Assembly (NCBI GenBank): GCA_028713655.1
Contig: JAQTNW010000003.1
Location: 70,477 to 134,476 of the forward strand
Length of the DNA stretch: 64,000 bases
From: Candidatus Methylacidiphilales bacterium
Lineage (GTDB): Bacteria; Verrucomicrobiota; Verrucomicrobiia; Methylacidiphilales; JAAUTS01
Reading direction: 5' to 3'
The translations under genes were made by a program, and so were the position numbers. Below the pieces are notes generated by a model. That model worked only from the letters and a program-made list of their open reading frames with translations. It was not told the DNA's origin and ran no database searches. This document shows positions 24,295-33,321 of this stretch, piece by piece (the stretch's first letter is position 1; the number at the start of each line of letters is the position of its first letter).

Positions 24295-25830
24295 ATGTTC
24301 AACGATTCCGGTCAAGTGGAGTATTTGTTGAGTCGCTTGACCATTTTCAGCGTGGTCGCAGTGTTTTGTATATTGGGCATCATCTTTGGAATTTCGATAG
24401 GTGATCAAAATATCCTGACACCCTATTTATTTTTTGTTTTATTTTTTGGCGTTTCGTTGTTGCTTAGGATGGGAGAAGGCGCCTGGATACTTTTGGTGCT
24501 GGGCTTCAGCACCCAGCTTCCGGCCATACCCTTGGCTGGCCGTACTTTTGAAATCCCGGAATTATCCACGATGAGCCTTTTCGCTATTTTTTGCGCCCGG
24601 ATGGCATTCAGAGTACAGAAGTTTTATCCCTTTCGCGCGGCTTACACGGGTGTTGTTTTATACACGCTATGGGCCTTTTTTATCTATTATTTGCATCCAA
24701 TCGGGCTGTTCGCTATGGGCTCTTCCATGGCAGGCGCCCGTTTTTACTTCAAGATTTTAATATCTTTTTTTGCATTTTTGGTTTTGGCCAACCAAAAAAT
24801 ATCCAACAAACAGGCGAAATGGGCGGTAATTGCCACCATAGCAGGCGTTTTTCTGACTGCCGGCTGGCAAATCTGGGAGTATTTCAATACAGGGACCAGT
24901 TCGACCCTCCAAATCGGCGAAGATGAATCCTACTACACCTGGCAGCAAATTCTGGCGCAGCCGCCGCTCTATGTGATACTTTGGCTGGTTTGCCACTATC
25001 GGATGTCCGAGATTTTCAGTCTTGGGCGGTTTTATTTGATGTTTATCATGGCCGCCTGTGATTTGACCGCCTTCGACAGCGGCAAGAGGGCCGGTGTGGT
25101 GGTGGTGCTTCTGGTGCCGATCATGGTTGCTTTCATCCGCCGCGAATGGCTGTATGTCGTTGCCATGATCGTTTTTTTGGGAGGTGGTATTGTATTTATG
25201 GTGCTGGGCAATGGCAGCTTGTTTGATTTGCCGTTGCGCATGCAACGCGTATTGGTCAATCTTCCCGGACAATGGGACCGTCGTGTACAAAGCGTGACTG
25301 CCGGTGTATCCATCGACGAATTCAGGGAAGGAATTCGCACGGTGGCCTATCGACGGATCAAGGAAAATCCCTGGATTGGCCCTGGGTTCCAGATTAATGT
25401 TGTGGAAATGGCGACATTTTATTCCCGACAAAATCTTTCCAAGGAAGATCTTTATGAGGGTATGGCTGCGGGAGGCAACTGGCATAACACCTGGCTGGGC
25501 ATGGCTGCCGATTTCGGCATTCCGGCTGCGATTTTTTGGGGTCTCTTTTGGGCGCAATGCGTCTATGTTGGGTTTCGGGCCTGGAGCTTGGCAGAGGACA
25601 AAAGTTGGAGAAAGACCCTGGCTTTGATGATCACACTGTACCAGATTACGCAAATCCTCCGATCCTGGACCAGCGGCCATTCCTCTTACAGTCCTTTCGA
25701 TATGTGGTGGAGCTATGGGCTTTTGCTTGGGATCTATTATACGATCTTGGATGAAAAGAAGGAGCTTTTGGAGGCACCCGGTTCCAGGGAGCGGGCCGAT
25801 AATAAATCGTTGCCTGCGACGGTGTCTTAA
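24295..25830 (+). CDS. O-antigen ligase/polymerase family membrane protein
   Basis: The product has 511 residues with about 11-12 hydrophobic helices. The large periplasmic loop near 340-410 holds RTVAYRRIKENPWIGPGFQI and NWHNTWLGMAADFGIPAAIF, the usual Wzy_C arrangement of the ligase/polymerase family. It joins repeat units or attaches glycan outside the inner membrane. It is the central gene of the operon. Confidence 0.85.
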   Translation: MFNDSGQVEYLLSRLTIFSVVAVFCILGIIFGISIGDQNILTPYLFFVLFFGVSLLLRMGEGAWILLVLGFSTQLPAIPLAGRTFEIPELSTMSLFAIFCARMAFRVQKFYPFRAAYTGVVLYTLWAFFIYYLHPIGLFAMGSSMAGARFYFKILISFFAFLVLANQKISNKQAKWAVIATIAGVFLTAGWQIWEYFNTGTSSTLQIGEDESYYTWQQILAQPPLYVILWLVCHYRMSEIFSLGRFYLMFIMAACDLTAFDSGKRAGVVVVLLVPIMVAFIRREWLYVVAMIVFLGGGIVFMVLGNGSLFDLPLRMQRVLVNLPGQWDRRVQSVTAGVSIDEFREGIRTVAYRRIKENPWIGPGFQINVVEMATFYSRQNLSKEDLYEGMAAGGNWHNTWLGMAADFGIPAAIFWGLFWAQCVYVGFRAWSLAEDKSWRKTLALMITLYQITQILRSWTSGHSSYSPFDMWWSYGLLLGIYYTILDEKKELLEAPGSRERADNKSLPATVS

Positions 25831-25890
25831 GTCATGTGGGGAAAGAGTAAACGCGAGTGACGGGGGGGGCGGAGGATGGAGGTCGAAAAA

Positions 25891-26274
25891 ATGAGAATTA
25901 ATTCTGCAAGGGAATTGGAGGTTTATAAAAAAGCGTATTCGCTGGCGATGGATATTTTTTACGCCAGCGAAAAGTTTCCTGTCGAAGAACGCCATGCGCT
26001 TAATGATCAAATTTGTCGCGCTTCACGGTCTGTTTGTCAGAATTTACGAGAGGCATGGTCGAAAAGGCGTTGCCAATCCCATTTTGTCAGTAAATTAACG
26101 GACTGCGACGGTGAGAATTCCGAGGTCGATACCTGTCTCGATTTTGCTTTAGATTGCGGATATCGTACACCTGAAGCTTATGCCGAAATGCGGGTTAAAA
26201 ACCGGGACGTTGGTAGAATGCTTGGGTCGATGATCAACAACCCTCAGCCCTTTGTTCTGACATCCGATCTCTGA
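25891..26274 (+). CDS. Four-helix-bundle protein (S23 type), second copy
   Basis: The product has 127 residues from ATG 25891 (ATG 25876 adds five residues from G-rich repeat DNA). ELEVYKKAYSLAMDIFYASE, HALNDQICRASRSVCQNLRE and VSKLTDCDGENSEVDTCLDF follow the S23/FHB pattern with unusual residues (CRASRSVCQNL where relatives have RRAxxSIxxNI). It interrupts a glycan operon between the ligase and the flippase. G-rich heptamer-like DNA lies before it and a long AACCCGT array after it. Confidence 0.82.
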   Translation: MRINSARELEVYKKAYSLAMDIFYASEKFPVEERHALNDQICRASRSVCQNLREAWSKRRCQSHFVSKLTDCDGENSEVDTCLDFALDCGYRTPEAYAEMRVKNRDVGRMLGSMINNPQPFVLTSDL

Positions 26275-26338
26275 TCTTTTTATATGACCTCTATCATGAT
26301 CACGCTTCTCCATCGGCGCCTTGGCTTCCAGACTCCGC

Positions 26339-26387
26339 AACCCGTAACCCGTAACCCGTAACCCGTAACCCGTAACCCGTAACCCGC
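26339..26387. repeat. AACCCGT heptamer array
   Basis: Six exact AACCCGT units and one AACCCGC follow without gaps, ending eight bases before the flippase ATG (26396). This is the purest array in the window. It lies between the second four-helix-bundle gene and the flippase. Confidence 0.95.
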
Positions 26388-26395
26388 CACTCCCA

Positions 26396-27661
26396 ATGTC
26401 TCTTCTTCAAAGTTTCCGTGACATGCTGGGACGCCGCCACACGGTGCGCTCCCACCTGTGGCAATCACTTGCCAACTACATCCAACAAGGGACGGCTTTG
26501 CTGCTTAGCGTGATATTGTCCCGGATTCTGACCCCGTCCGATTTTGGTGAATTTGCCTATGCTTCCGCCAATGTTTTGCTGTGCCTTCTGCCGGTTGCAT
26601 GGAGCCTGGCTTCATTGGTCGTGGCGGATGGCGGGCATACGCCGGAACTCACCGCCCAGGCCCTGCGTTTCGGCTGGTGGGTGGTTGGCGCGAAGGCTGT
26701 GTTGGTGTTGGGGCTGGTGGCGGCCCTGTTTTTTACAGGGCATCATCTGACCGCCGGACTGTGCCTTTTAATCGGTTTGCCTGAATCACTGCGCGAGATG
26801 AACAATGTGCAAAGGGCCACATTGGAGGGGGCCGGGCTTTTTCGTCAAAACTTCATGTGCGCTTTACTGGGGGGGCTTTTTTCTCTGATATTGATGATAC
26901 CCGCGGCCCGTATGGGTTGGGGGCCCTATGCGCTTGTATTTCCATCTTTTATCGCGTTGATCGTGGAATACTGGATTTTCCTTCGCGTGACAAAACGCAG
27001 CATTTTCATCAAACCGGGATTTCCGTTCGAAAAAAAATTATTCCGGAATGGATTTTGGCTTTGGATCAATGGCTTGTCGGAGACCGCATACGCGCGGGTG
27101 GACAAATGGTTTGCTGGAAAAATATTCGGGGCGGAAGTGTTGGGGTTTTACAACCGGGCCTTCAATTTTGCGCCGCTGAGCCATCTGTTTCTCAACTCGC
27201 TTATGACCAATCCGACTGTAGTCGCATTGGTCCGCTGTGAAAATGCAAAAGCAAGACGGTGCCTCTTTTTTAAAACCGCATTTTTGCTTGGATTGGCAGG
27301 GGCGGCGAATTGGATTTTTTATGCGGTTGCTTCAAAGCCCGTGATTTTGCTTTTGTTCGGGCGCCAATGGTTGGGGGCGGTGCCTTATTTCCAGGCATTT
27401 GCCCCGTTGAGCCTGTGTTACAGCATTGCTTATTTGCCAGCCGCAGTTTTAATGGCTACCAAGCGCTTCCATATTTTGGCGCTTGTTCGTGTGGCCGATG
27501 TCGGGTTGTTTTTGGGCTGTTTGCTGGCTATGGCTACAGGGATCACACCCATTACACTGGCAATCTTGTTGCAGGCCTATCTGGTTGTGCAGGGCTTGGT
27601 CAGTTTTTGGTTTTGCCATGATTATTTCTTTGAAAAGAAAGGGCATGATGGAAAAGTTTGA
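26396..27661 (+). CDS. Polysaccharide flippase (Wzx/MOP-type)
   Basis: The product has 421 residues with about 12 hydrophobic segments. The start TVRSHLWQSLANYIQQGTAL and LSRILTPSDFGEFAYA matches the polysaccharide-transport (Wzx) subfamily. Later segments include WINGLSETAYARVDKWFAGK and GAEVLGFYNRAFNFA. It should flip lipid-linked glycan across the inner membrane. Its start follows the AACCCGT array and it overlaps the next gene by 17 bases. Confidence 0.85.
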   Translation: MSLLQSFRDMLGRRHTVRSHLWQSLANYIQQGTALLLSVILSRILTPSDFGEFAYASANVLLCLLPVAWSLASLVVADGGHTPELTAQALRFGWWVVGAKAVLVLGLVAALFFTGHHLTAGLCLLIGLPESLREMNNVQRATLEGAGLFRQNFMCALLGGLFSLILMIPAARMGWGPYALVFPSFIALIVEYWIFLRVTKRSIFIKPGFPFEKKLFRNGFWLWINGLSETAYARVDKWFAGKIFGAEVLGFYNRAFNFAPLSHLFLNSLMTNPTVVALVRCENAKARRCLFFKTAFLLGLAGAANWIFYAVASKPVILLLFGRQWLGAVPYFQAFAPLSLCYSIAYLPAAVLMATKRFHILALVRVADVGLFLGCLLAMATGITPITLAILLQAYLVVQGLVSFWFCHDYFFEKKGHDGKV

Positions 27662-28787
27662 TGTTACGGTTTCGGTTTGGAACCGATATTGGAGTTTCCC
27701 GCTGATCAGAGGTCTTGTAAGTGATGGTTATAAGGTCCAGGCCTTGGGAACGTCACGTTCCAAGCCAGCATCCACATCCTATTTACAGAACTGGCCGTCG
27801 GCTTTTTTGACCCAGGCCATGCATCGGTTGCCGTTTGGCCATGATTTTTTTGCCGGGTGTGCGATTGAGGCCTACGAAACATTTGCGGCCCGCCATGTGG
27901 AGGGTACCCGCTGTTTTTGGGGTTGGGGCAACCATCATCTCAAAGCTTTTGAAAGAGCCAAAAAATTGGGAATTCCCGTGATTTTGGAATGCGGCTCCAC
28001 GCATTGCGACTGGGGGTTCCAGCGGCTTAGCGCCGAGTACGCAAAGCGCGGGATTTCCCTCGATCAATCGCTTTTCATGAAATTGATCCCGAAGATGAAG
28101 GCGGAATATGAGCTCGCGGACCGGATCTGTTTGCCCAGTTCCTTTACCGCGAAGACCTTTGTGGAAAGCGGCATCCCCGAATCCAAGCTCGCGCTGAATC
28201 CATACGGAGCGGACGTGGAATTTTGGAAACAGGTGGAACGGCGAGGCTGGCCTGGGAAAGACCGTCCGTTTGTTTTTGTGTGTGCCGCGCAACTCTCGCT
28301 ACGCAAAGGGGTCATGTACCTGCTGGAAGCATGGAAGCAACTGGCCGGACTGAATGCCGAGCTTTGGCTGGTAGGTGGGATCGACCGTGAGATTTCGGGT
28401 TTGCTGCGAGATCTGCCGGAAAATGTAAAAATCCTGGGTTACAAGTCCCATACGGAATTGAGGGATTTGTATGCAAAATGTGATGTTTATGTTTTGCCAT
28501 CGCTGGAGGAAGGCATGGCGCGCTCGGTTTTGGAGGCGATGGCGGCGGGGCTGCCTGTCATCGTGACGGAAGAAACGGGCCTGGCGGATGTCATTAAGGA
28601 TGGTGAAGGAGGATGGTTTGTTCCGTCGGCAGATTCCGAAGTTTTGGCCGCCCAGATGCGGGAAACTTACGAGCTTGGGGGAGACTTGCCTGATATTGGT
28701 ATTCTCGTCCGTAAAAAAGTGGAAGCTTTTACGTGGCTGGAGTATGGTAAGCGTGCGGCGAAATGGTTGCATGATTTCCACATTTGA
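27645..28787 (+). CDS. GT4-family glycosyltransferase
   Basis: The product has 380 residues from ATG 27645 (ATG 27648 also possible), overlapping the flippase end. GT-B signatures: VFVCAAQLSLRKGVMYLLEAW, AELWLVGGIDRE, VKILGYKSHTELRDLYAKCD, VLPSLEEGMARSVLEAMAAGLPV (EX7E motif). LECGSTHCDWGF lies in the N-domain. It is the last gene of the plus-strand operon, converging with the FkbM gene after 39 bases. Confidence 0.88.
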   Translation: MMEKFDVTVSVWNRYWSFPLIRGLVSDGYKVQALGTSRSKPASTSYLQNWPSAFLTQAMHRLPFGHDFFAGCAIEAYETFAARHVEGTRCFWGWGNHHLKAFERAKKLGIPVILECGSTHCDWGFQRLSAEYAKRGISLDQSLFMKLIPKMKAEYELADRICLPSSFTAKTFVESGIPESKLALNPYGADVEFWKQVERRGWPGKDRPFVFVCAAQLSLRKGVMYLLEAWKQLAGLNAELWLVGGIDREISGLLRDLPENVKILGYKSHTELRDLYAKCDVYVLPSLEEGMARSVLEAMAAGLPVIVTEETGLADVIKDGEGGWFVPSADSEVLAAQMRETYELGGDLPDIGILVRKKVEAFTWLEYGKRAAKWLHDFHI

Positions 28788-28826
28788 AGCTAAAGGAAGC
28801 GTGAAACAGTCATAAATGCTATTTGC

Positions 28827-30350
28827 TTATCTCAAGAGAAATGTATGGTCCCAGTTTTTTCTATATATAAGGCGAAAGCCGTTCTTTCTTAATCTGAAGA
28901 TACTTCTTACAGTATCTATATTTGAGAATTGGGGTAATAAGAAATGATGAAATTCAACGCAAATTTGTCTTATAGGTATTTTAAGTGCAATAATTTGGTC
29001 GATAATCCCGTATTCAAAGCCCTCGATGTCCATCTTGAGTAAATCGATATGATCATGCCCATATTTTTTCATTAATGTAGGCAACGATAGACATGAAAAA
29101 TTTGTCACAGGTTGATTGGTGGCACGAACTTGGGTTGTATCAGAAAGGGCATAAGATGCCCCGGTGGGATCATCTGGAACGTCAAAGGTGAATACTGCGT
29201 CTTTATCGGCAAGACCGTATGGCTCAAATATGATTTTGGATCCCTTGTTTTCAGGCAGAGACATGGTATGTTTACCTGTAGGTGATGGATCCAAAACGAT
29301 AACATTGCAGTTACAATGCCTTACCAAATCTTTTTCAAACGAAATATCGTCACCTGCTCCTGCACAATAAACAACACTATCAGCCCCCAGATTTGTCGGA
29401 TCGATTGTCCAAGTCCATTTTTCCCCAAGTGTTTTTAGAGTTTCATGTTTGCATCTGATAATCGAATAAAAAAAAGATAATCTCCAATTCTTAATACAAA
29501 CAAGAAGTTGATGCATAAGTGTTAACTTGAAGTTTTCATTGAGCCGCGTCTCTGAAAGACCAATCACTTTTCTGCAGGTCCATGGCAGCCCGCGCTTGAT
29601 CAGAATTATATTTTCTCCACATAGATAGGTATCGTATGCGCGATCTCCCAGGGCGCGATAGATTTCCTGTGTTGTTCCAGGACGATCGGAATCTGGAACT
29701 TCAAAAATGAGGGCATTAATTTTATCGATCCATTTCAAACAATTTTTTGTGAATAATTCGTATTCTGAACCTTCGATATCAAGTTTTAGAATATCAATTT
29801 CACCCCATCCCATCATATCCATGATGGAATCGATGCTGTAGGCATCCACAGAATTTTCTGAAGCTTGAGTTTCGGCTACAGAAAATGACTCGGGATTTCC
29901 GTCGATAGGCGGGATAACCTGAAGATGACACTTTGACGACCACAACCCGCCTTTGAGCAAATGAATCCCGGGCACGGCCCCAAAGTTTTTTTTTAAAATA
30001 AAAAAATTGGATTCTTCAGGTTCGATTGCAACAATGATTGACGCGGGATGATGAAGGCGGAATCTTGCGGTTTCATCGCCGATGTTTGCTCCTCCGTCAA
30101 TTATGGTGTGGATTCTCTTTTGGGGAGAATCTTCTATAAAATAACCTTCTTTACAAAAATGCGTGATGACGCCGACATCTTGTTTCCCTCTGAAGGTGAA
30201 GCGCAATCCGCCCGGCAGGGTAATGGTGCGTTCGCCCCGGCAGGCTGCAGTACGCAACATGATTTTTAGCGCATTCCGTAAGCCGTAAAGCTTGTAACAG
30301 CGAAGAAAATACCGTAGTTGCACAAGCTTGTAATCCAAATTCATAAACAA
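28827..30350 (-). CDS. Double-domain FkbM-family methyltransferase
   Basis: The product has 507 residues with two FkbM-like methyltransferase domains. Domain 1 (about 80-270): TIIDGGANIGDETARFRL, AIEPEESNFFILKKN, IDILKLDIEGSEYELFTK. Domain 2 (about 320-500): DSVVYCAGAGDDISFEKDL, VIVLDPSPTGKH, DHIDLLKMDIEGFEYGII, ICVEFHHFL. In the second domain the SAM loop is CAGAGDD instead of DxGxNxG. Single FkbM enzymes have about 250 residues. It methylates a sugar OH in typical cases. It is the last gene of the minus-strand group from asnB. Confidence 0.82.
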   Translation of the reverse strand: MFMNLDYKLVQLRYFLRCYKLYGLRNALKIMLRTAACRGERTITLPGGLRFTFRGKQDVGVITHFCKEGYFIEDSPQKRIHTIIDGGANIGDETARFRLHHPASIIVAIEPEESNFFILKKNFGAVPGIHLLKGGLWSSKCHLQVIPPIDGNPESFSVAETQASENSVDAYSIDSIMDMMGWGEIDILKLDIEGSEYELFTKNCLKWIDKINALIFEVPDSDRPGTTQEIYRALGDRAYDTYLCGENIILIKRGLPWTCRKVIGLSETRLNENFKLTLMHQLLVCIKNWRLSFFYSIIRCKHETLKTLGEKWTWTIDPTNLGADSVVYCAGAGDDISFEKDLVRHCNCNVIVLDPSPTGKHTMSLPENKGSKIIFEPYGLADKDAVFTFDVPDDPTGASYALSDTTQVRATNQPVTNFSCLSLPTLMKKYGHDHIDLLKMDIEGFEYGIIDQIIALKIPIRQICVEFHHFLLPQFSNIDTVRSIFRLRKNGFRLIYRKNWDHTFLLR

Positions 30351-30455
30351 ATAGAGGTATTATTAGGTACGGGTCGTCTGAAAAATATTGTGATTGTTAC
30401 TTCAATTAAGCAACTTTTGATATAGGTTCAAGAACGGATTTGACAAAGCTAATCT

Positions 30456-31598
30456 CTAATGGGTGGATATTGTTTCATATAGTGGCCTGCAGACTTTTTC
30501 CCAAGAAAAATGGTTTGCGACGATTTTTTGAATTTCGAGCGGATCACGGTGGATATTTCCCCAATTCGCAATTGTTTGCTCCAGAATGGCGGAAAGGGCT
30601 CTGGGATCGTCTTTCGGAGCGATTTTTCCATAAGACGTAGCCGATAAAATATCTTCAGCACCGCCTATGTCCGTCGAAATAATGTAATTTGCAAAATAGG
30701 CCGCTTCCATCAAGGCGTGGCTGAAGCCTTCCCAGCGGGAGGGGAAGCAGAAAATGGACGCCTGCGCGTAAATTTCAAAGAGTTGAGACCTGCTGGTGAT
30801 ATTTCCGAGAAATTTTACGCGAGTTTTCAAGTGGGGATTTTGTTCAAAATAACGGTCAATATGGGATTGAAATGCTTCTTCCACCGGTCCTGCCAGAATC
30901 AAATACCAATCATTGGCGGGCATGAGCCTAAATGCTTCCAACAGGACATCCGTTGCCTTTTGTTCCGGCCCGAGTCGGCCTGCTGTCAGAATCCATTTTT
31001 GGCTTTTTGAAAGGGCTACTTCCGGATGAAGATCAATACCATTGGGGATGTGCAGAATCTTGAAAGCAACATTTTCTAACCGTTTTTTTAAAAGGCGGAA
31101 GTTTTGGATCGATTCAACGCTGATCGCATTGATGGTATGCTGCATAAGATAATTTAACAGCCATCTTTTTATGCGGGACTTTAGCGCGGGTCTGGAACCG
31201 ATGATATTGTCCATGATATGAGGACTGGCATCGAGTTTAATATAAAGAAAGCCTCTTGGATTCAAAAATTTGTACAGCCAGCCGGCAATCAAATTCAAGT
31301 TTTTTTGCAAATGTTCGAGATGGAGGACGTCGATTCTTCTGGAGTTAAAAACAAGAAAACACAGCGCATCCATCCATTCTCCGCCTCTGTGACGGAGAAA
31401 TATCTGAACCACATGGGGGATGCATGATTCAACAAGGGAATAGGTGTCATTGCGGTAGCTCACCAGATAACTGTCAAAACCGAAGCAGCGATGAAAAGTT
31501 TCAGGCATGTAACCGAGATCTTTTGGAAGATCGAAGTCTTTCAGAGGAAGATGGACGGTCCAATACGAAAGCGGGCTCTTATGGGAGATTTTTTTCAT
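30456..31598 (-). CDS. GT4-family glycosyltransferase
   Basis: The product has 380 residues. C-domain: HIPNGIDLHPEVALSKSQKW, LTAGRLGPEQKATDVLLEAF, YLILAGPVEEAFQSH, VKFLGNITSRSQLFEIYAQA, FCFPSRWEGFSHALMEAA (GT4 signature with both Glu residues). The gene is soluble, minus strand, between the FkbM gene and another GT4 gene. Confidence 0.87.
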   Translation of the reverse strand: MKKISHKSPLSYWTVHLPLKDFDLPKDLGYMPETFHRCFGFDSYLVSYRNDTYSLVESCIPHVVQIFLRHRGGEWMDALCFLVFNSRRIDVLHLEHLQKNLNLIAGWLYKFLNPRGFLYIKLDASPHIMDNIIGSRPALKSRIKRWLLNYLMQHTINAISVESIQNFRLLKKRLENVAFKILHIPNGIDLHPEVALSKSQKWILTAGRLGPEQKATDVLLEAFRLMPANDWYLILAGPVEEAFQSHIDRYFEQNPHLKTRVKFLGNITSRSQLFEIYAQASIFCFPSRWEGFSHALMEAAYFANYIISTDIGGAEDILSATSYGKIAPKDDPRALSAILEQTIANWGNIHRDPLEIQKIVANHFSWEKVCRPLYETISTH

Positions 31599-31644
31599 CC
31601 TTGGTTCCGTCTTAATCCTGTGGTTGCCGCGATTGGGATGGATT

Positions 31645-32703
31645 TTAGCCGCCGATTTTCTTCAATGCTTCAGCCCAGAGGGGGATAAGCGCCTTGTGCG
31701 AAAATTTATCAACCGCGACGTTTCTGGCTGTAATGCCCATGCGGACTGAAAGTTCGTAGTTTCCGAGCAATTCTAGGAAGTATTCCTTCCAGTCATTGGC
31801 GTTATTGGCGAGAAAGCCTGTTTTGCCATGTTGAACCAGTTCTTTTTGATAGCCTACTGCGGATGCAATGACGGGAATTCCCGCAGCAAGATAGGTTTTA
31901 ATTTTATAACACCCTTTGCAGCGGCTGTACGGGCTGTCAGTCAATGGAGCGAGGGCAATCGAGGCTCCGGACATCAAGGAGTTTTCCTTCAGGGTATCAT
32001 AGGGATGCCATTCCCATGGAATATCCAAATCAAAGAGGGGCCTTTTTGAGCCTGAAATGACCCTGAAAATGAACGGATGCTCTTTGTACACAGATTGGAG
32101 AATTTCGGAGAATCCTGGAATTTCCTGGAGGTTGTATGGGCTGCCACTCCAGATAATAACGGGAATTTTTTGGGATAGCGGGTATTTATCGGAATACAGC
32201 CGATTTATGTCCACGGGCTCTTCCAGGACCAGGACATTGGATGAGGGGAACAAGTCCAGTATCCGTTCCTTCAATCCCGGGGTTGGCACTATGATTTGGC
32301 TGGCGACGCGGACCCGGACCGAGGCGCATTCTTTTAATCCTGGAATTGAAAACCAATCGTCCTGGATATGAAAAATGTAGAATTTTCCCGCTTTCAAAAT
32401 CCATTTCTCGAAGTCGCAATTTAAATCATTGGGTTTTGAAGGACCGTTGAGCCAGATAGCATTCGATTCTGCAACGATCTTTTTCTTGGTTTGAAGGGAA
32501 ATATGGGCAGGTCCGAAGCGAAAGAGGGTCCTCCTTCCAGGTATGTGCGAGAACCACAGTTGTCTGACCCACCATTCGCTCCATAACTCATGGATTTCCG
32601 TCCGGACCCCGTTTTGCGAAAGCAATGCCGCAGTCAGCGGGGCAAGGATATCATCGCCCGACCGAAGGGACTGAGGGGGGCGGAAAATAGTGAGACGTTT
32701 CAT
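31645..32703 (-). CDS. Glycosyltransferase, GT4-like
   Basis: The product has 352 residues from ATG 32703, whose ATG overlaps the stop of the acyltransferase gene (ATGA). GT-B layout with weaker motifs: LTIFRPPQSLRSGDDILAPL, IFHIQDDWFSIPGLKECASV, PVIIWSGSPYNLQEIPGFSE, IKTYLAAGIPVIASAVGYQK and KTGFLANNANDW. The classic EX7E signature is poor, so the family is less certain than its neighbours. Confidence 0.75.
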   Translation of the reverse strand: MKRLTIFRPPQSLRSGDDILAPLTAALLSQNGVRTEIHELWSEWWVRQLWFSHIPGRRTLFRFGPAHISLQTKKKIVAESNAIWLNGPSKPNDLNCDFEKWILKAGKFYIFHIQDDWFSIPGLKECASVRVRVASQIIVPTPGLKERILDLFPSSNVLVLEEPVDINRLYSDKYPLSQKIPVIIWSGSPYNLQEIPGFSEILQSVYKEHPFIFRVISGSKRPLFDLDIPWEWHPYDTLKENSLMSGASIALAPLTDSPYSRCKGCYKIKTYLAAGIPVIASAVGYQKELVQHGKTGFLANNANDWKEYFLELLGNYELSVRMGITARNVAVDKFSHKALIPLWAEALKKIGG

Positions 32704-33305
32704 TGTTTCCTGCTTAAGATTGCCGCCGGATTGCCGCCGATAATGCAATCGTCAGGGAAATTCCCAGAAACCACGCTTCCAGCTTGGATAATGGAACGTG
32801 CGCCGATCCGTGTGCCTTTCAACAAGATGGCTCTGGCTCCGATAAAGGCATCTCTGCCGATATGGATGGGCAATGACCGTATATTCGGTATTTCGGAAAA
32901 GCGCTCCTCCGGATCCAGGGAGTGGCTGTCATTATCCAGCAATAAAACTCCGGAACCGATCATAACGCGGTCTTCGATCTCGATATTTTCCTGGCAAGAG
33001 ACGGTACACCCGCTCATTCCAACGTCATTGCCGATGCGTAGAAGCGATTTCGCAGAAGTGGTGCTGAGCAGGACAGGTTGTATTGAGCCGATGGAATTGG
33101 AGGAAAACGAGCTGCGGGCGGTCCAATTTTTCCCAATGATGATTTTGCTTTCCGGATGCCGCATGATGACCGGCAGGCCAAAAAGCCTGCATCCGTCCGC
33201 GCCTTCAACGCCATGCAGCCTTAGCAGTAAGGGTTGAAAAGGCTTAAAGATAAACGAATGAATCAAGGAATGGCAACGGTAACAGGCTTTATAGGGCAGA
33301 TTCAT
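32700..33305 (-). CDS. Acyltransferase with left-handed beta-helix (hexapeptide) repeats
   Basis: The product has 201 residues. Hexapeptide repeats start near residue 80 (LLRIGNDVGMSGCTVSC, IEIEDRVMIGSGVLLLDND) and run to FIGARAILLKGTRIGARSII and IIGGNPAAIL. The active-site region resembles the WbbJ/NodL-like O-acetyltransferases (DNDSHSLDP with His). It should O-acetylate a sugar. The gene follows asnB by 16 bases and overlaps the next gene by 4. Confidence 0.85.
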   Translation of the reverse strand: MNLPYKACYRCHSLIHSFIFKPFQPLLLRLHGVEGADGCRLFGLPVIMRHPESKIIIGKNWTARSSFSSNSIGSIQPVLLSTTSAKSLLRIGNDVGMSGCTVSCQENIEIEDRVMIGSGVLLLDNDSHSLDPEERFSEIPNIRSLPIHIGRDAFIGARAILLKGTRIGARSIIQAGSVVSGNFPDDCIIGGNPAAILSRKQ

Positions 33306-33321
33306 GCGGCTGTATATGCGG

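Noticed and set aside
24757..26010. Long minus-strand open frame (417 residues) opposite the O-antigen ligase
   Set aside because: It is antisense to a clear membrane-protein gene and has no recognisable domain; the composition is that of a shadow frame.
26339..26394. Telomere-like repeat (GGGTTAC on the minus strand) or CRISPR array
   Set aside because: Units are contiguous without spacers and the array is internal, next to a flippase gene; it fits the 7-base-period family.
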